A stretch of 64,000 bases of DNA from Azospirillum baldaniorum (GTDB lineage: Bacteria > Pseudomonadota > Alphaproteobacteria > Azospirillales > Azospirillaceae). Of the stretch, positions 24,684 through 33,375 are shown piece by piece; the stretch's first letter is position 1; the number at the start of each line of letters is the position of its first letter. The stretch lies in assembly GCF_003119195.2 (NCBI RefSeq), contig NZ_CP022254.1, positions 1,643,001 to 1,707,000 on the forward strand. The letters run 5' to 3'. Position numbers and translations under genes: made by a program. The notes beneath the pieces are model-generated. The model worked only from the letters and a program-made list of their open reading frames with translations, was not told where the DNA came from and made no database searches.

Positions 24684-24983
24684 TCAGCCGGGCTGGAGGA
24701 ATTCGACCTCGACGAAGACGATGTCGCTGTCGCCGTCGTTGATGACGTTGTGGCTGACGCCAGCCTTGCGGAAATAGGAGCGGCCCGGCTCCAGCGGAAA
24801 CTGGCGGGCGTTGCCGTCCGGATCGACGATGGTGAAGGCGCCGGCCGTCACCGGAACGATCACATAGTCGTAGCCGTGCACATGGGCGCCGGTCTCTGCC
24901 CCCGGCACCAGACGCCATTCGGTGACGCGGGTGCGCTCGTTCTCGACATGCTGGGTGGAAACCGCCTGCGGACGGGTGCTCAT
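24684..24983 (-). CDS. small cupin domain protein
   Basis: A 99-residue single cupin barrel. The first motif is HVHGYDYVIVPVTAGAFTI, with His, His, and the Glu position replaced by Tyr/Asp. The second is the HNVINDGDSDIVFVEVEF segment, whose His is the third ligand. Metal binding is likely; the reaction is not known. Proteins of this size often bind small acids or act as isomerases. The start is the ATG at 24983. It lies 40 bp from the hypothetical gene on the same strand, and divergent from the SF2 helicase across 176 bp. Confidence 0.8.
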   Translation of the reverse strand: MSTRPQAVSTQHVENERTRVTEWRLVPGAETGAHVHGYDYVIVPVTAGAFTIVDPDGNARQFPLEPGRSYFRKAGVSHNVINDGDSDIVFVEVEFLQPG

Positions 24984-25159
24984 CTCCTGGTGCCCTCCTT
25001 GCTCTTCCCGTCAGGGACTTTTCAAAAGAACAATTCGTGTACCACGAAGCCCGTGCCGCGCCCAGACCGAAGCGCATCCTGTGCCTTTCCTTCGGACTCC
25101 TTTGGCGAGCGGCCCCCCTCCTTTGGGGGATGCCTACCTACGATTGAATCCGTGACCCG

Positions 25160-27112
25160 GTGACTCCCCGCAGCTTAGCCTTGCCGGTCCGTACCGCGGA
25201 AACCGTCAGGGAGGGGCGTCAGGCCGGCATGCCAGCGTTGAGAAGCCACCAGACCATGGTTGCCGGCGTCGCCGCGGCCATCGCCCAGCGGCAGACGGAC
25301 GTGCGGGACGTGCTGGCCGCGGTGACGCCGGGTGGGGGAAAGTCGCTGCTGCCGGTGATCATGGGGGCGGCGCTGATGCGTGCCGGACTGATTGACCGCA
25401 TCTGCTGGATCGTGCCGCGCGACAGCCTGCGCCGGCAGGCCGAGGAAGCCTTCGCCGACCCACGCTGGCGCGAGGCGCTGGGCCACGGGATCGCGCTGCG
25501 GGCGGCGGAGAACGGGCGCGATCCCTGCCGAGGCCTCCAGGGCTACGTCACCACCTATCAGGCGGTCGCCGCGGCCCCGGACCTGCACCTTCAGGAGTTC
25601 CGCCGCCACCGGTACCTGCTGGCGGTGGACGAACTGCACCACCTGCCCGCCGTCGCCGACACCGGAACGGCGACCACGGCGGAGGACGAGACCGCCTGGA
25701 GCCGCTCCATCCTGCCGCTTCTTGAAAGCGCCGCCGCCCGGCTGCTGATGAGCGGCACGCTGGAACGGGCGGACGGACGCCCCATCCTGTGGCTGCCCTA
25801 CCGCGCTCCGCTGGGGGTGCGGCGGGTGCGCGAGATCGACTTCAAGGCGCCGGGCTGGGCCATCGTCGGTTATTCGCGGCGGCAGGCGTTGGCCGAGAAG
25901 GCGATCCTGCCGGTGACCTTCGGCGCGATGGACGGCACCGCGACATGGCTGGACGCGGAGCGGACGACGCGCAGCGTCGATGCCCTGTCCCGCGCCGGGG
26001 AGAACACCCGCGACGCCCTGTTCACCGCGCTGCGCACCGGCTTCGCCCAGGCCATGCTGCGCGAGGCCTACCGCTCCTGCCGCGAGCACCGGGCGAAGCG
26101 GCGCGCGGCGGCGAATGGTTCTGGGCATGAGGGCGCCGGGCTGGGCAAGCTGCTGGTGATCGCGCCGGACCAGGAGACCGCCCGCAACTACCTCGACACG
26201 TTGCGCGGCTGGATGCCTGGTGCGCAGGCGGCGAGGATGGCGCAGATCGCCATTTCCGAACGGCGCGACGCGCAGGAGGTGGTGGCCGCCTTCCGCCTGC
26301 GCCCGGAACCCGCCGTGCTGGTCTCCGTCGCCATGGCCTATGAGGGGCTGGACGCGCCCGCCATCTCGCACGTCGCCTGCCTGACCCACATCCGTTCCCG
26401 CCCCTGGCTGGAGCAGGCCATCGCGCGGGCCACCCGCGTCGATCCCCACGCCGGCGCCTACGAGCAGCAGCGGGCGGTGATCTATCATCCCTCCGACATG
26501 ATGTTCGAACGGTTCCGCCAGATGGTGGAGACCCAGCAGGGCACGCGGGCCATGGTCAAGACGCGGCGCCAGCACGAACTGCCCTTTGAGCGCACGGTGG
26601 AAGCGGAGCCGGAGATCATCCCGCTGGAATCCAACGCGACGGCCCTGCGCTTCGCCGTGGTCGCCCCCGGCCCCGATTTCGGCAACCCGCCGCCGGGGCG
26701 CGATTCCGCCGACCGCCCCTCGGCCGAGCGCCCGTCCAAGGACGGGGTGCAGGTGCCCAGCGCCGTGGAGCATCATCTGCGCCAGCGCATCGGCCAGATC
26801 GTGGCGGCCCAGGTGATCGAGGACCAGGACAACAACCTCGTCGCCGAGGGGCCGGTCAGCTACCACACTTACAACGCCGTCCTGAAGCGCTGCATGAACA
26901 AGGCGCGGTCGGAAATGACGCTGTCGGAACTGGAGGCCGCCCTCGGCTGGCTGGAGCGCAACCGCATCTCTGACCATCTGCACCTGATCGCCGACGACCC
27001 ACAGTACCGCTGGTCGAGCCGCCGCAAGGGCCGAGGCGCGGGGGCGGTCACGGCCTTCTCGAAACCATCCCGCCGGGCGCCACACCATGGTACGGTGAAG
27101 CCGGCGTCCTAA
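25160..27112 (+). CDS. stand-alone superfamily 2 DEAD/DEAH-type helicase
   Basis: A 650-residue protein with the two RecA-like domains of SF2 ATPases. A Q-like start (ALRSHQTMV) precedes Walker A TPGGGKS at about residues 56-62. Further motifs are IVPRDSLRRQAEEAF (Ia), Walker B DELHH at 157-161, SGT at about 198-200 and motif VI QAIARATR near residue 430. The C-terminal 220 residues carry the helical segment YHTYNAVLKRCMNKARSEMTLSELEAAL and a basic tail, and are not recognised. It resembles the helicase part of restriction or phage-defence proteins, but no nuclease or methylase is near. The start is the GTG at 25160. Confidence 0.8.
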   Translation: MTPRSLALPVRTAETVREGRQAGMPALRSHQTMVAGVAAAIAQRQTDVRDVLAAVTPGGGKSLLPVIMGAALMRAGLIDRICWIVPRDSLRRQAEEAFADPRWREALGHGIALRAAENGRDPCRGLQGYVTTYQAVAAAPDLHLQEFRRHRYLLAVDELHHLPAVADTGTATTAEDETAWSRSILPLLESAAARLLMSGTLERADGRPILWLPYRAPLGVRRVREIDFKAPGWAIVGYSRRQALAEKAILPVTFGAMDGTATWLDAERTTRSVDALSRAGENTRDALFTALRTGFAQAMLREAYRSCREHRAKRRAAANGSGHEGAGLGKLLVIAPDQETARNYLDTLRGWMPGAQAARMAQIAISERRDAQEVVAAFRLRPEPAVLVSVAMAYEGLDAPAISHVACLTHIRSRPWLEQAIARATRVDPHAGAYEQQRAVIYHPSDMMFERFRQMVETQQGTRAMVKTRRQHELPFERTVEAEPEIIPLESNATALRFAVVAPGPDFGNPPPGRDSADRPSAERPSKDGVQVPSAVEHHLRQRIGQIVAAQVIEDQDNNLVAEGPVSYHTYNAVLKRCMNKARSEMTLSELEAALGWLERNRISDHLHLIADDPQYRWSSRRKGRGAGAVTAFSKPSRRAPHHGTVKPAS

Positions 27113-27202
27113 ATAACGCCCCCGGCCACACTTTTTTGCAGGAGCGAAGCAATCGGCCTTCGTGGAGAGTGTCGGCCCGTTCGCCACCCGTGGAGGTTCC
27201 TG

Positions 27203-27586
27203 GTGCGTTTCGCGAGGCCGCTCAAGATTCTTCTCGTGGAGGATGACTCGCTCACCGCCATGGCGCTGGCCCGCATGCTGGAAATGGCCCATTGCACGGT
27301 CACCACCGTGACGGACGGCGAGGCCGGTTTGAGCGCCCTGGCCGAGGGCACATACGATGCGCTGGTCACCGATCTGGTGATGCCCCGGCTGGGTGGCGAG
27401 GCGATGATCCGCCAATTGCGCCTCGACCGGCCCAACCTGCCCATTGTCGTGCTCTCCGCCTCCCCACCCGAGGACGGCATCCCCGGCCTGCGGGACGGGG
27501 ATGGCGGACCGTTGGTGATCCTGAGGAAGCCTGTCCTGGCGGGGGAACTGCTGACGGCGATGGATGAGCTGTTCCTGAAGACGTGA
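27203..27586 (+). CDS. single-domain response regulator (CheY-like)
   Basis: A 127-residue receiver domain only. The acidic pocket is in ILLVEDDS near residue 13, the phosphoacceptor Asp is in ALVTDLVMPRLGG, the Ser/Thr switch is in VVLSASP, and the Lys is in ILRKPV. There is no output domain, so it would act by protein contact or be a phosphate sink. It starts with GTG at 27203, 90 bp after the helicase on the same strand, and is convergent with plsY. No histidine kinase is adjacent. Its role in chemotaxis or stress signalling is open. Confidence 0.85.
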   Translation: MRFARPLKILLVEDDSLTAMALARMLEMAHCTVTTVTDGEAGLSALAEGTYDALVTDLVMPRLGGEAMIRQLRLDRPNLPIVVLSASPPEDGIPGLRDGDGGPLVILRKPVLAGELLTAMDELFLKT

Positions 27587-27596
27587 GCGGGGGCGG

Positions 27597-28190
27597 TCAG
27601 GCCTTCTTCTTGCCGAAGCTGATCTTCGGCTCCTCGCCCTTCAGCAGGCGCGTGATGTTCGCGGAATGGCGGATGGCGACCAGCACGGCGATGAACAGGC
27701 ACAGCCCCGCCACCAGCGGCCCACCGAAGATCCAGCCGAAGATCGGGCTGAGGCCCAGCGCGGTCAGGGCGGACAGGGACGAGATCTTGAACAGGAAGGC
27801 CATCGCCAGCCACGTCGCGCAGGCGATCACGCCGACCGGCCAGGACACCGCCAGCAGCACGCCGAGCGCCGTCGCCACACCCTTGCCGCCCTTGAAGCCG
27901 AGCCAGACCGGGAAGCTGTGGCCCAGCATGGCGCCGCCCGCCGCGAAGACCGCCGCCTCCGGCCCCGCCCAGGCGAGGGCGATGAGGGCGGCGATGGCGC
28001 CCTTGCCGCTGTCCAGGATCAGGGTGGCGACGGCCAACGGCTTGTTGCCGGTGCGCAGCACGTTGGTGGCGCCGATGTTGCCGGACCCGATCTGGCGGAT
28101 GTCGCCCAGACCGGCCAGCCGCGTCAGCACCAGCCCGAAGGGGATCGAGCCCAGCAGATAGCCCAGCAGGGCCGAGACAAGCAGGGTCAC
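27597..28190 (-). CDS. plsY: glycerol-3-phosphate acyltransferase PlsY
   Basis: It uses acyl phosphate to acylate glycerol-3-phosphate at the inner membrane, the first step of phospholipid synthesis. The 197-residue length and five or so membrane segments are normal. The signature loops are GSIPFGLVLTRLAG, IRQIGSGNIGATNVLR, LGHSFPVWLGFKGGKGVAT and a final basic tail. It follows pyrX by 4 bp on the same strand, so it is the last gene of a pyrB-pyrX-plsY operon. Confidence 0.95.
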   Translation of the reverse strand: MTLLVSALLGYLLGSIPFGLVLTRLAGLGDIRQIGSGNIGATNVLRTGNKPLAVATLILDSGKGAIAALIALAWAGPEAAVFAAGGAMLGHSFPVWLGFKGGKGVATALGVLLAVSWPVGVIACATWLAMAFLFKISSLSALTALGLSPIFGWIFGGPLVAGLCLFIAVLVAIRHSANITRLLKGEEPKISFGKKKA

Positions 28191-28194
28191 CGCG

Positions 28195-29499
28195 TCAGCC
28201 CTCGAACTGCCAAACGGTGCGCCCGTCGACCACGGTGCGCAGCGGACGGCCCTGGACGGGGCGGTCCTCGAAGGGGCTGTTCTTCGACTTCGACTTGAAG
28301 GCCGCTACATCCACCTTCCACGGCACGTCGAGGTCGAAGGCGATCAGGTCGGCGGGCGCCCCCTTGGCGATGCGGCCGAGCGGCAGACCGAGGAGTTCCG
28401 CCGGCTTCACGGTCACGCAGGCCAGCGCCTTCAGCAGCGGCATGGCGCCCTTGTGCACCAGCTCCAGCGTCAGCGGGAACAGCGTCTCCAGTCCGATCAC
28501 GCCGCAGGCGGCCTGGGCGAAGGGCAGGCGCTTCTGGTCCTGGTCCTGCGGCGTGTGGTCGGAGGCGATGGCGTCGATGGTGCCGTCGGCCAGACCCTCC
28601 ACGATGGCGCGCCGGTCCATCTCGCCGCGCAGCGGCGGGGACACCTTGGCGAAGGTGCGGTAGTCGCCGACGTCCGTCTCGGTCAGGGCGAAGTAATGCG
28701 GGGCGGTGTCGCAGGTGACCTTGAGCCCGCGCGCCTTGGCGCGGCGGATCAAGTCCACCGACTCGCCCGTCGAGACGTGGGCGAAGTGCAGCCGGCCACC
28801 GGAGAGTTCGAGCAGGCGCAGGTCGCGCTCGATCATGATGATCTCGGCCTCCCGCGGGATGCCGACGAGGCCGAGGCGGGTGGCGCGCTCGCCCGAATTC
28901 ATCATGCCGCCGCTGGCGAGGCTCGGCTCCTCCGGATGCTGGACGATCAGCTTGTCGAAGGTGCGGGCGTAGCTGAGCGCGCGGCGCATCGCCTTGGCGC
29001 TGGCGATCGCCTTGGTGCCGTCGGTGAAGGCCACGGCCCCGGCGCGGGACAGCAGGCCCATCTCGGTGATCTCGTTGCCGTCCGTCCCGCGGGTGGCGGC
29101 GGCGTAGGCGAAGACCTTGACCAGACGGACCTCGCGGGCGCGCCGGGCGATGAACTCCAGGCTCGCCACCTCGTCGGTCACCGGGTCGGTGTTGGGCAGC
29201 AGGACCACGGCGGTGATGCCGCCGGCCACCGCGGCGCGCGACGCGCTCTTGATGGTGTCCTTTTCCTCCTCGCCGGGCTCGCCGATCAGGACGCGCATGT
29301 CGACGAGGCCGGGGGCGAGGCACTGGCCCTGGAGGTCGACGACCTCGATCCCCTCCGGCACGCCGCCGGCGAACAGCGACGGGCCGAAGTCGGCGATCTT
29401 CGCCCCTTCGGTCAGCAGGTCGCCCCGCTGGTCCAGGCCGCTGGCGGGGTCGAGCAGGCGGGCGTTGCGGTAGGCGACGCGGGCGTTGGCGTTAGACAT
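28195..29499 (-). CDS. pyrX: dihydroorotase-like protein, probably non-catalytic (PyrX/PyrC' type)
   Basis: A 434-residue amidohydrolase-fold homologue of type I dihydroorotase. The metal-binding HxH of active enzymes (normally DxHxHxREPG) is replaced by Arg-Val-Leu in GLVDMRVLIGEPG. The late IASDH site reads IASDHTPQ, with the usual His replaced by Gln. Residues LHFAHVST and TAPHYF are kept. In Pseudomonas, such inactive homologues bind PyrB and stabilise the carbamoyltransferase complex. The 8-bp overlap with pyrB here supports that role. A true dihydroorotase should exist elsewhere in the genome. Confidence 0.88.
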   Translation of the reverse strand: MSNANARVAYRNARLLDPASGLDQRGDLLTEGAKIADFGPSLFAGGVPEGIEVVDLQGQCLAPGLVDMRVLIGEPGEEEKDTIKSASRAAVAGGITAVVLLPNTDPVTDEVASLEFIARRAREVRLVKVFAYAAATRGTDGNEITEMGLLSRAGAVAFTDGTKAIASAKAMRRALSYARTFDKLIVQHPEEPSLASGGMMNSGERATRLGLVGIPREAEIIMIERDLRLLELSGGRLHFAHVSTGESVDLIRRAKARGLKVTCDTAPHYFALTETDVGDYRTFAKVSPPLRGEMDRRAIVEGLADGTIDAIASDHTPQDQDQKRLPFAQAACGVIGLETLFPLTLELVHKGAMPLLKALACVTVKPAELLGLPLGRIAKGAPADLIAFDLDVPWKVDVAAFKSKSKNSPFEDRPVQGRPLRTVVDGRTVWQFEG

Positions 29500-30454
29500 C
29501 GGTGCCCCGGCGGTCTCGGGTGAGAAGGTCGAGCACGGCCATGCGGACGGCCACGCCCAGCTCCACCTGATCGAGGATCATGGAGCGCTTGAGGTCGTCG
29601 GCGACCTCCGAATCGATCTCGACGCCGCGGTTCATCGGGCCGGGGTGCATCACCACCGCGTGCGGCTTCGCCACCGCCAGCTTCTCGTAGTCCAGGCCGT
29701 AGAAGTAGAAGTATTCACGGGTCGAGGGGACGTACTGGCCGCTCATCCGCTCCGTCTGGAGGCGCAGCATCATCACCACGTCGGCGTCCTTCAGGCCGGT
29801 CGCCATGGAGTGGTGGATTTCGACGCCCAGCCGGTCGATCTGCGAGGGGATCAGCGTCGGCGGCGCCACGACGCGGACGCGGGCGCCCATGGCGTTCAGC
29901 AGATGGATGTTGGAGCGCGCGACGCGGCTGTGCAGGATGTCGCCGCAGATCGCCACGATCAGACCGTCGAGGCTGCCCAACCGGCGGCGGATCGCCAGCG
30001 CGTCCAGGAGCCCCTGCGTCGGATGCTCGTGGTGGCCGTCGCCGGCGTTGATGACCGAGCAGTTGACCTTGTCGGCCAGCAGCTTCACCGCCCCCGAATC
30101 GGCGTGGCGAACGACCAGCGCGTCGAGGTGCATGGCGTTCAGCGTCATCGCCGTGTCGATCAGCGTCTCGCCCTTCTTCACCGAGCTGCCGTCCGACGAC
30201 ATGTTGATGACGTCGGCGCCGAGCCGCTTGCCGGCCAGCTCGAAGCTGGTGCGGGTGCGGGTCGAGTTCTCGAAGAACAGGTTGACGATCGTCCGCCCGT
30301 CGAGGAGCGACGACTTCTTCGAAGGCTGGCGGTTCTGCTCGACGTAGCCGTCGGCGAGGTCGAGGATGGTGGTGATCTCGCCTGCCGTCAGCCCCTCGAT
30401 GCCAAGGAGGTGGCGGTGCGGGAAAACCGTCGTGGAATGGGGCGATCCGGTCAT
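29492..30454 (-). CDS. pyrB: aspartate carbamoyltransferase catalytic subunit
   Basis: It condenses carbamoyl phosphate with aspartate, the committed step of pyrimidine synthesis. The 320-residue length fits. Features are the carbamoyl-phosphate motif FFENSTRTRTSFELAGKRLGAD near residue 58, the SSVKKGETLIDT loop, the HPTQGLLD segment and the HPGPMNRGVEI C-terminal substrate site. No regulatory PyrI gene is present, which fits the PyrB-PyrX complex. The start is ATG 30454. It is the first gene of the operon. Confidence 0.97.
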   Translation of the reverse strand: MTGSPHSTTVFPHRHLLGIEGLTAGEITTILDLADGYVEQNRQPSKKSSLLDGRTIVNLFFENSTRTRTSFELAGKRLGADVINMSSDGSSVKKGETLIDTAMTLNAMHLDALVVRHADSGAVKLLADKVNCSVINAGDGHHEHPTQGLLDALAIRRRLGSLDGLIVAICGDILHSRVARSNIHLLNAMGARVRVVAPPTLIPSQIDRLGVEIHHSMATGLKDADVVMMLRLQTERMSGQYVPSTREYFYFYGLDYEKLAVAKPHAVVMHPGPMNRGVEIDSEVADDLKRSMILDQVELGVAVRMAVLDLLTRDRRGTDV

Positions 30455-30509
30455 GGGCCGCGACTATAGGAGCGGTCCCGGACGCCCGCAAGCGCGCCCT
30501 ATGACCTTT

Positions 30510-31016
30510 TTAAAGGTAGGCGATGAGGCGCCCGCAGGCCAGGACACCGACCCACAGCGCGAGCGAGGCGGCGCCGGCGAACCGGGCGCCCGGGGGTGGC
30601 CGGTCCGCGAGGCTCCACTCCGCCATCCGACGGCCGGCGAGCCCATGGAAGGCCAGGATGTTCAGCAGGGCCAGCCCGATCAGCGCCAGCTTCGCCAGGA
30701 AGGCCGGATTGCCGGCCAGCGCCGTCGCCTCCGTGGTGAAGAGGAGGAGACCGGTCGGCACCGCCAGCGTGAAGCCGGTCACCGCCACCGGCAGGAGCAG
30801 CCGCGCCAGCGCATCCGCCGGCAGCAGCGGCGCCCGGACCCCGATCAGCCGCAGGTCGAAGGCCAGGATCGCCCCGACCAGAAGCGCGAATCCGAGGATG
30901 TGCGTGATCTCGACCAGCGGGTAGAGCCAGATCGACTGGCGCAGCGATTCGCCGAGCCCGGACGTCTCCAGCGCGACGAGCCAGCCGGGGCCGGCGGGGG
31001 CGAGATCGTGGTCCAT
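30510..31016 (-). CDS. DUF6644 family membrane protein
   Basis: A 168-residue protein with four hydrophobic helices (about residues 30-55, 75-95, 105-125 and 148-165) and a conserved segment YPLVEITHILGFALLVGAILAFDLRL, where a His and a Glu face the membrane. It matches the pattern of DUF6644 proteins. It is 26 bp downstream of the DUF6152 gene on the same strand, so the pair is probably one operon. Function unknown; metal or heme handling is only a guess from the membrane His. Confidence 0.75.
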   Translation of the reverse strand: MDHDLAPAGPGWLVALETSGLGESLRQSIWLYPLVEITHILGFALLVGAILAFDLRLIGVRAPLLPADALARLLLPVAVTGFTLAVPTGLLLFTTEATALAGNPAFLAKLALIGLALLNILAFHGLAGRRMAEWSLADRPPPGARFAGAASLALWVGVLACGRLIAYL

Positions 31017-31042
31017 GCTGCGACCGGGCGCGGGGGCCGCCG

Positions 31043-31399
31043 TCAGCGCAGCTCGATGGTCTTGTCGGCGGCGGTGATGCGTTCCGCCCGCAGCTCCGCC
31101 GGATCGGACTTGGCGGGGTAGCCGACCACCGTCACGGTCTGGCCGGGCTTGATCGAATCGGCGGGCAGGCCGCGCGTGCTCATGCGGCTGGGCGGGGCGA
31201 GCACGACGTGCCAGACCTTGCCGTCGGCCTGGAGGTTCAGCATGGCGTGCGGGTTGTTGAAGGCGATCTGCTGCACGGTGCCGGTCAGCGTCATCTCCTG
31301 GCCCGCCTCATAGCCGCCCCAGCCATGGTGGGCGGCGGCGGGCCAAGCCAGCGAAGCGGACAGGAGGGCGGCGAGGGCGAGTGGGCGTGCGGGCGTCAT
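31043..31399 (-). CDS. exported DUF6152 protein
   Basis: A 118-residue protein with a clear Sec signal (core about residues 7-19, cleavage after AAA-H). The mature part is a small beta domain starting HHGWGGYEAGQEMTLTGTV, with FNNPHAMLNLQADGKVWHVVLAPPSRMS, then the GLPADSIKPGQTVTVVGYPAKSD segment. This is the DUF6152 pattern and the fold is probably OB-like. It is periplasmic. The gene pairs with DUF6644 downstream. The conserved His-His start after cleavage is notable and could bind metal. Confidence 0.8.
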   Translation of the reverse strand: MTPARPLALAALLSASLAWPAAAHHGWGGYEAGQEMTLTGTVQQIAFNNPHAMLNLQADGKVWHVVLAPPSRMSTRGLPADSIKPGQTVTVVGYPAKSDPAELRAERITAADKTIELR

Positions 31400-31429
31400 G
31401 GCGCAACCTTTCCCCGGTCAGGCGTCTGT

Positions 31430-32383
31430 TCAGGCGTCTGGGGTAGAGGTTGTGGCGGACTCCGCCGCGGACAAGGTCCGGCTGTGACCGGCCGCAGGAT
31501 CGGCGGCGGCTTCCTCGAACAGCCAGTCGCGGAACGCCTTCACCTTCGGGCGCGAGAAGTAATGGGGCGGGGCGACGACGTAATAGGCGTAGTTGCCCGG
31601 CAGATGGATGTCGAACAGCCGGACCAGCCGCCCGGCGGCGACATCGTCCGCCACCAGGACGCCGCGCGCCAGCGCGACGCCGCCGCCCTCCGCCGCGACC
31701 TGGAGCAGCAGCGCCGAATCGTCGAAGCGCGGGCCGCGGGCGTGGTCCAGCCCGGCGATCCCGGCGGCCTCGCCCCAGGTGCCCCAGGTGATGAAGTAAT
31801 CGTCGTGGAGCAGCGTGTGGTGGCGCAGGTCCTCCGGACAGCACAGCGGGCGGGGGCCGTTGAGAAGCGAGGGGCTGCACACCGGGTAGATGTCCTCGGT
31901 CATCAGCCGCTCGCAGCGCAGGCCGGGCCAGTTGCCGGCGCCGAAGCGGATGCCGATGTCCACGTCCTGCTGGGTGAAATCCACGAGCTGCGGGGTGGTG
32001 TGCAGCCGCACCTCCAGCTCCGGATGGCGGGCCTGGAAGCGGCCAAGCCGCATGACCAGCCACTTCGCCGCGAAGCTGGGCATTGTGGAGATTGTCAGCG
32101 CGCCGGACCCGTCCATACGGAACAGCCGCTCCGTGGCGTGCGACAGCGTGTCGAGCGCGTCGCGCACCGGCGGCAGGTAGGATTGCCCGGTCTCGGTCAG
32201 GATCAGCGCGCGGTTCATCCGGCGGAACAGCGGCATGCCCAGCCATTCCTCCAGCCCCTTGATCTGGTGGCTGACGGCGGCCTGGGTGACGTGAAGCTCC
32301 TCCGCTGCCTTGGTGAAGGACAGGTGCCGGGCGGCGGATTCGAAGGCGCGCAGGGCGTTCAGCGGCGGCAGGCGGCGGGCCAT
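31430..32383 (-). CDS. LysR-family regulator, GcvA-like
   Basis: A 317-residue LysR protein of the GcvA branch, with the RRLPPLNALRAFESAARHLSFTKAAEELHVTQAAVSHQIKGLEEWLG helix-turn-helix and a LysR substrate-binding domain (VDIGIRFGAGNWPGL, then PVCSP). GcvA regulates glycine cleavage in E. coli; many homologues control other genes, so the target is not fixed. It starts at ATG 32383. A 7-bp-arm palindrome (GGATTAG-N5-CTAATCC) lies 26 bp upstream and is a probable autoregulatory site. It is divergent from DUF1127 and 30 bp from the DUF6152 gene. Confidence 0.85.
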   Translation of the reverse strand: MARRLPPLNALRAFESAARHLSFTKAAEELHVTQAAVSHQIKGLEEWLGMPLFRRMNRALILTETGQSYLPPVRDALDTLSHATERLFRMDGSGALTISTMPSFAAKWLVMRLGRFQARHPELEVRLHTTPQLVDFTQQDVDIGIRFGAGNWPGLRCERLMTEDIYPVCSPSLLNGPRPLCCPEDLRHHTLLHDDYFITWGTWGEAAGIAGLDHARGPRFDDSALLLQVAAEGGGVALARGVLVADDVAAGRLVRLFDIHLPGNYAYYVVAPPHYFSRPKVKAFRDWLFEEAAADPAAGHSRTLSAAESATTSTPDA

Positions 32384-32408
32384 GGAGCGGCTCCTGGAAG
32401 CTGTCTTC

Positions 32409-32427
32409 GGATTAGTTTTCCTAATCC
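32409..32427. promoter_or_regulatory. candidate GcvA-type operator
   Basis: The perfect inverted repeat GGATTAG-TTTTC-CTAATCC spans 32409-32427 between the divergent regulator (start 32383) and the DUF1127 gene (start 32551). CTAAT is the reported core of E. coli GcvA sites, and its presence as a palindrome at the regulator's own promoter fits autoregulation. Confidence 0.6.
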
Positions 32428-32550
32428 AAACTATGAGAAAGCGTCGTTTGTGCGCAAGGACCGGGTGGCCCATCCTCCAGTCACGGAACACAGTCCGGAA
32501 CGTCGGGCGACAGGCACCGACGACGACCGGACATAAGAGGAGACGCGGTC

Positions 32551-32781
32551 ATGGCCCAGAGCATGGATGACGGCATGAACACCCGCACCGACGCGCGGGA
32601 GCGGCCCGGCCAGGGCATCGGTAATGCGGTGGTCGCCCTGTTCGACACGGTGGCGACTTGGAACGAGCGGCGGCGCCAACGGCGCGCGCTGGAGGCTTTG
32701 CCTGACCACCTGCTGCAGGACATCGGCCTGTCCCGCGCCGACGCGGTGACCGAGGCCGACAAGCCCTTCTGGCAGGGCTGA
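32551..32781 (+). CDS. DUF1127 small protein
   Basis: A 76-residue protein. The C-terminal 40 residues have the DUF1127 pattern: WNERRRQRRALEALPDHLLQDIGLSRADAVTEADKPFW. Small DUF1127 proteins in alphaproteobacteria have been linked to RNA binding and to phosphate or carbon adaptation, but this one is not characterised. It starts at ATG 32551 and is followed 36 bp later by the GFA gene on the same strand. Confidence 0.85.
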   Translation: MAQSMDDGMNTRTDARERPGQGIGNAVVALFDTVATWNERRRQRRALEALPDHLLQDIGLSRADAVTEADKPFWQG

Positions 32782-32817
32782 CTCACCCCTATCGAGCAAA
32801 CCAACGGGAGCGGTTCG

Positions 32818-33234
32818 ATGAGCAACAGCGGAGGAGGTCTGACGGGCGGTTGTCTGTGTGGTGGCGTGCGGTACCGGGCGACCGAGCGGCCCATGGGAGT
32901 GGTGAACTGCCACTGCGGCCAATGCCGGCGCTTTCACGGCCATTTCGGCGCCTACATCACCATCCCCCGCGACGCGGTGGCGTTCGAGAAGCAGGACACG
33001 CTGTCCTGGTACCGTTCCTCGGCCAAGGCGCAACGTGGATTCTGCGCGCGCTGCGGCTCCTCGCTGTTCTGGAAAGGCGATGGCGAGGCGTTGCTGGACA
33101 TTGCCGCCGGCAGCCTGGACCAACCGACCAGCCTGACGACGCTGCGGCACATTCATGTGGCGGACAAGGCGGACTATTACGCCATCGACGACGGGCTGGA
33201 GCGCTTCCCTGAAGGCGCACCGGAGCCGCCGTAA
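32818..33234 (+). CDS. GFA family zinc protein (glutathione-dependent formaldehyde-activating type)
   Basis: A 138-residue protein with three cysteine motifs that bind two zinc ions: GCLCGGVRY near residue 13, NCHCGQCRRFHG near residue 35, and CARCGSSLFW near residue 80. It is the fold of Gfa, although most homologues have no proven activity on S-hydroxymethylglutathione. It follows DUF1127 on the same strand. The start ATG 32818 is good. A decayed second copy lies at about 34384-34590. Confidence 0.9.
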   Translation: MSNSGGGLTGGCLCGGVRYRATERPMGVVNCHCGQCRRFHGHFGAYITIPRDAVAFEKQDTLSWYRSSAKAQRGFCARCGSSLFWKGDGEALLDIAAGSLDQPTSLTTLRHIHVADKADYYAIDDGLERFPEGAPEPP

Positions 33235-33375
33235 ATCGTTGGGAAGGCCGTCACCGGCTGGAAGCGATGGAGCCCGCGATGGAACGGATTTCCGTCGCGG
33301 GATACCGGAGCCGCCGAAACTCAGGCCCCGAGGCCCAGAATCGCGGACAGATCGTAAGTCGTGCCGGCGCGTGTT

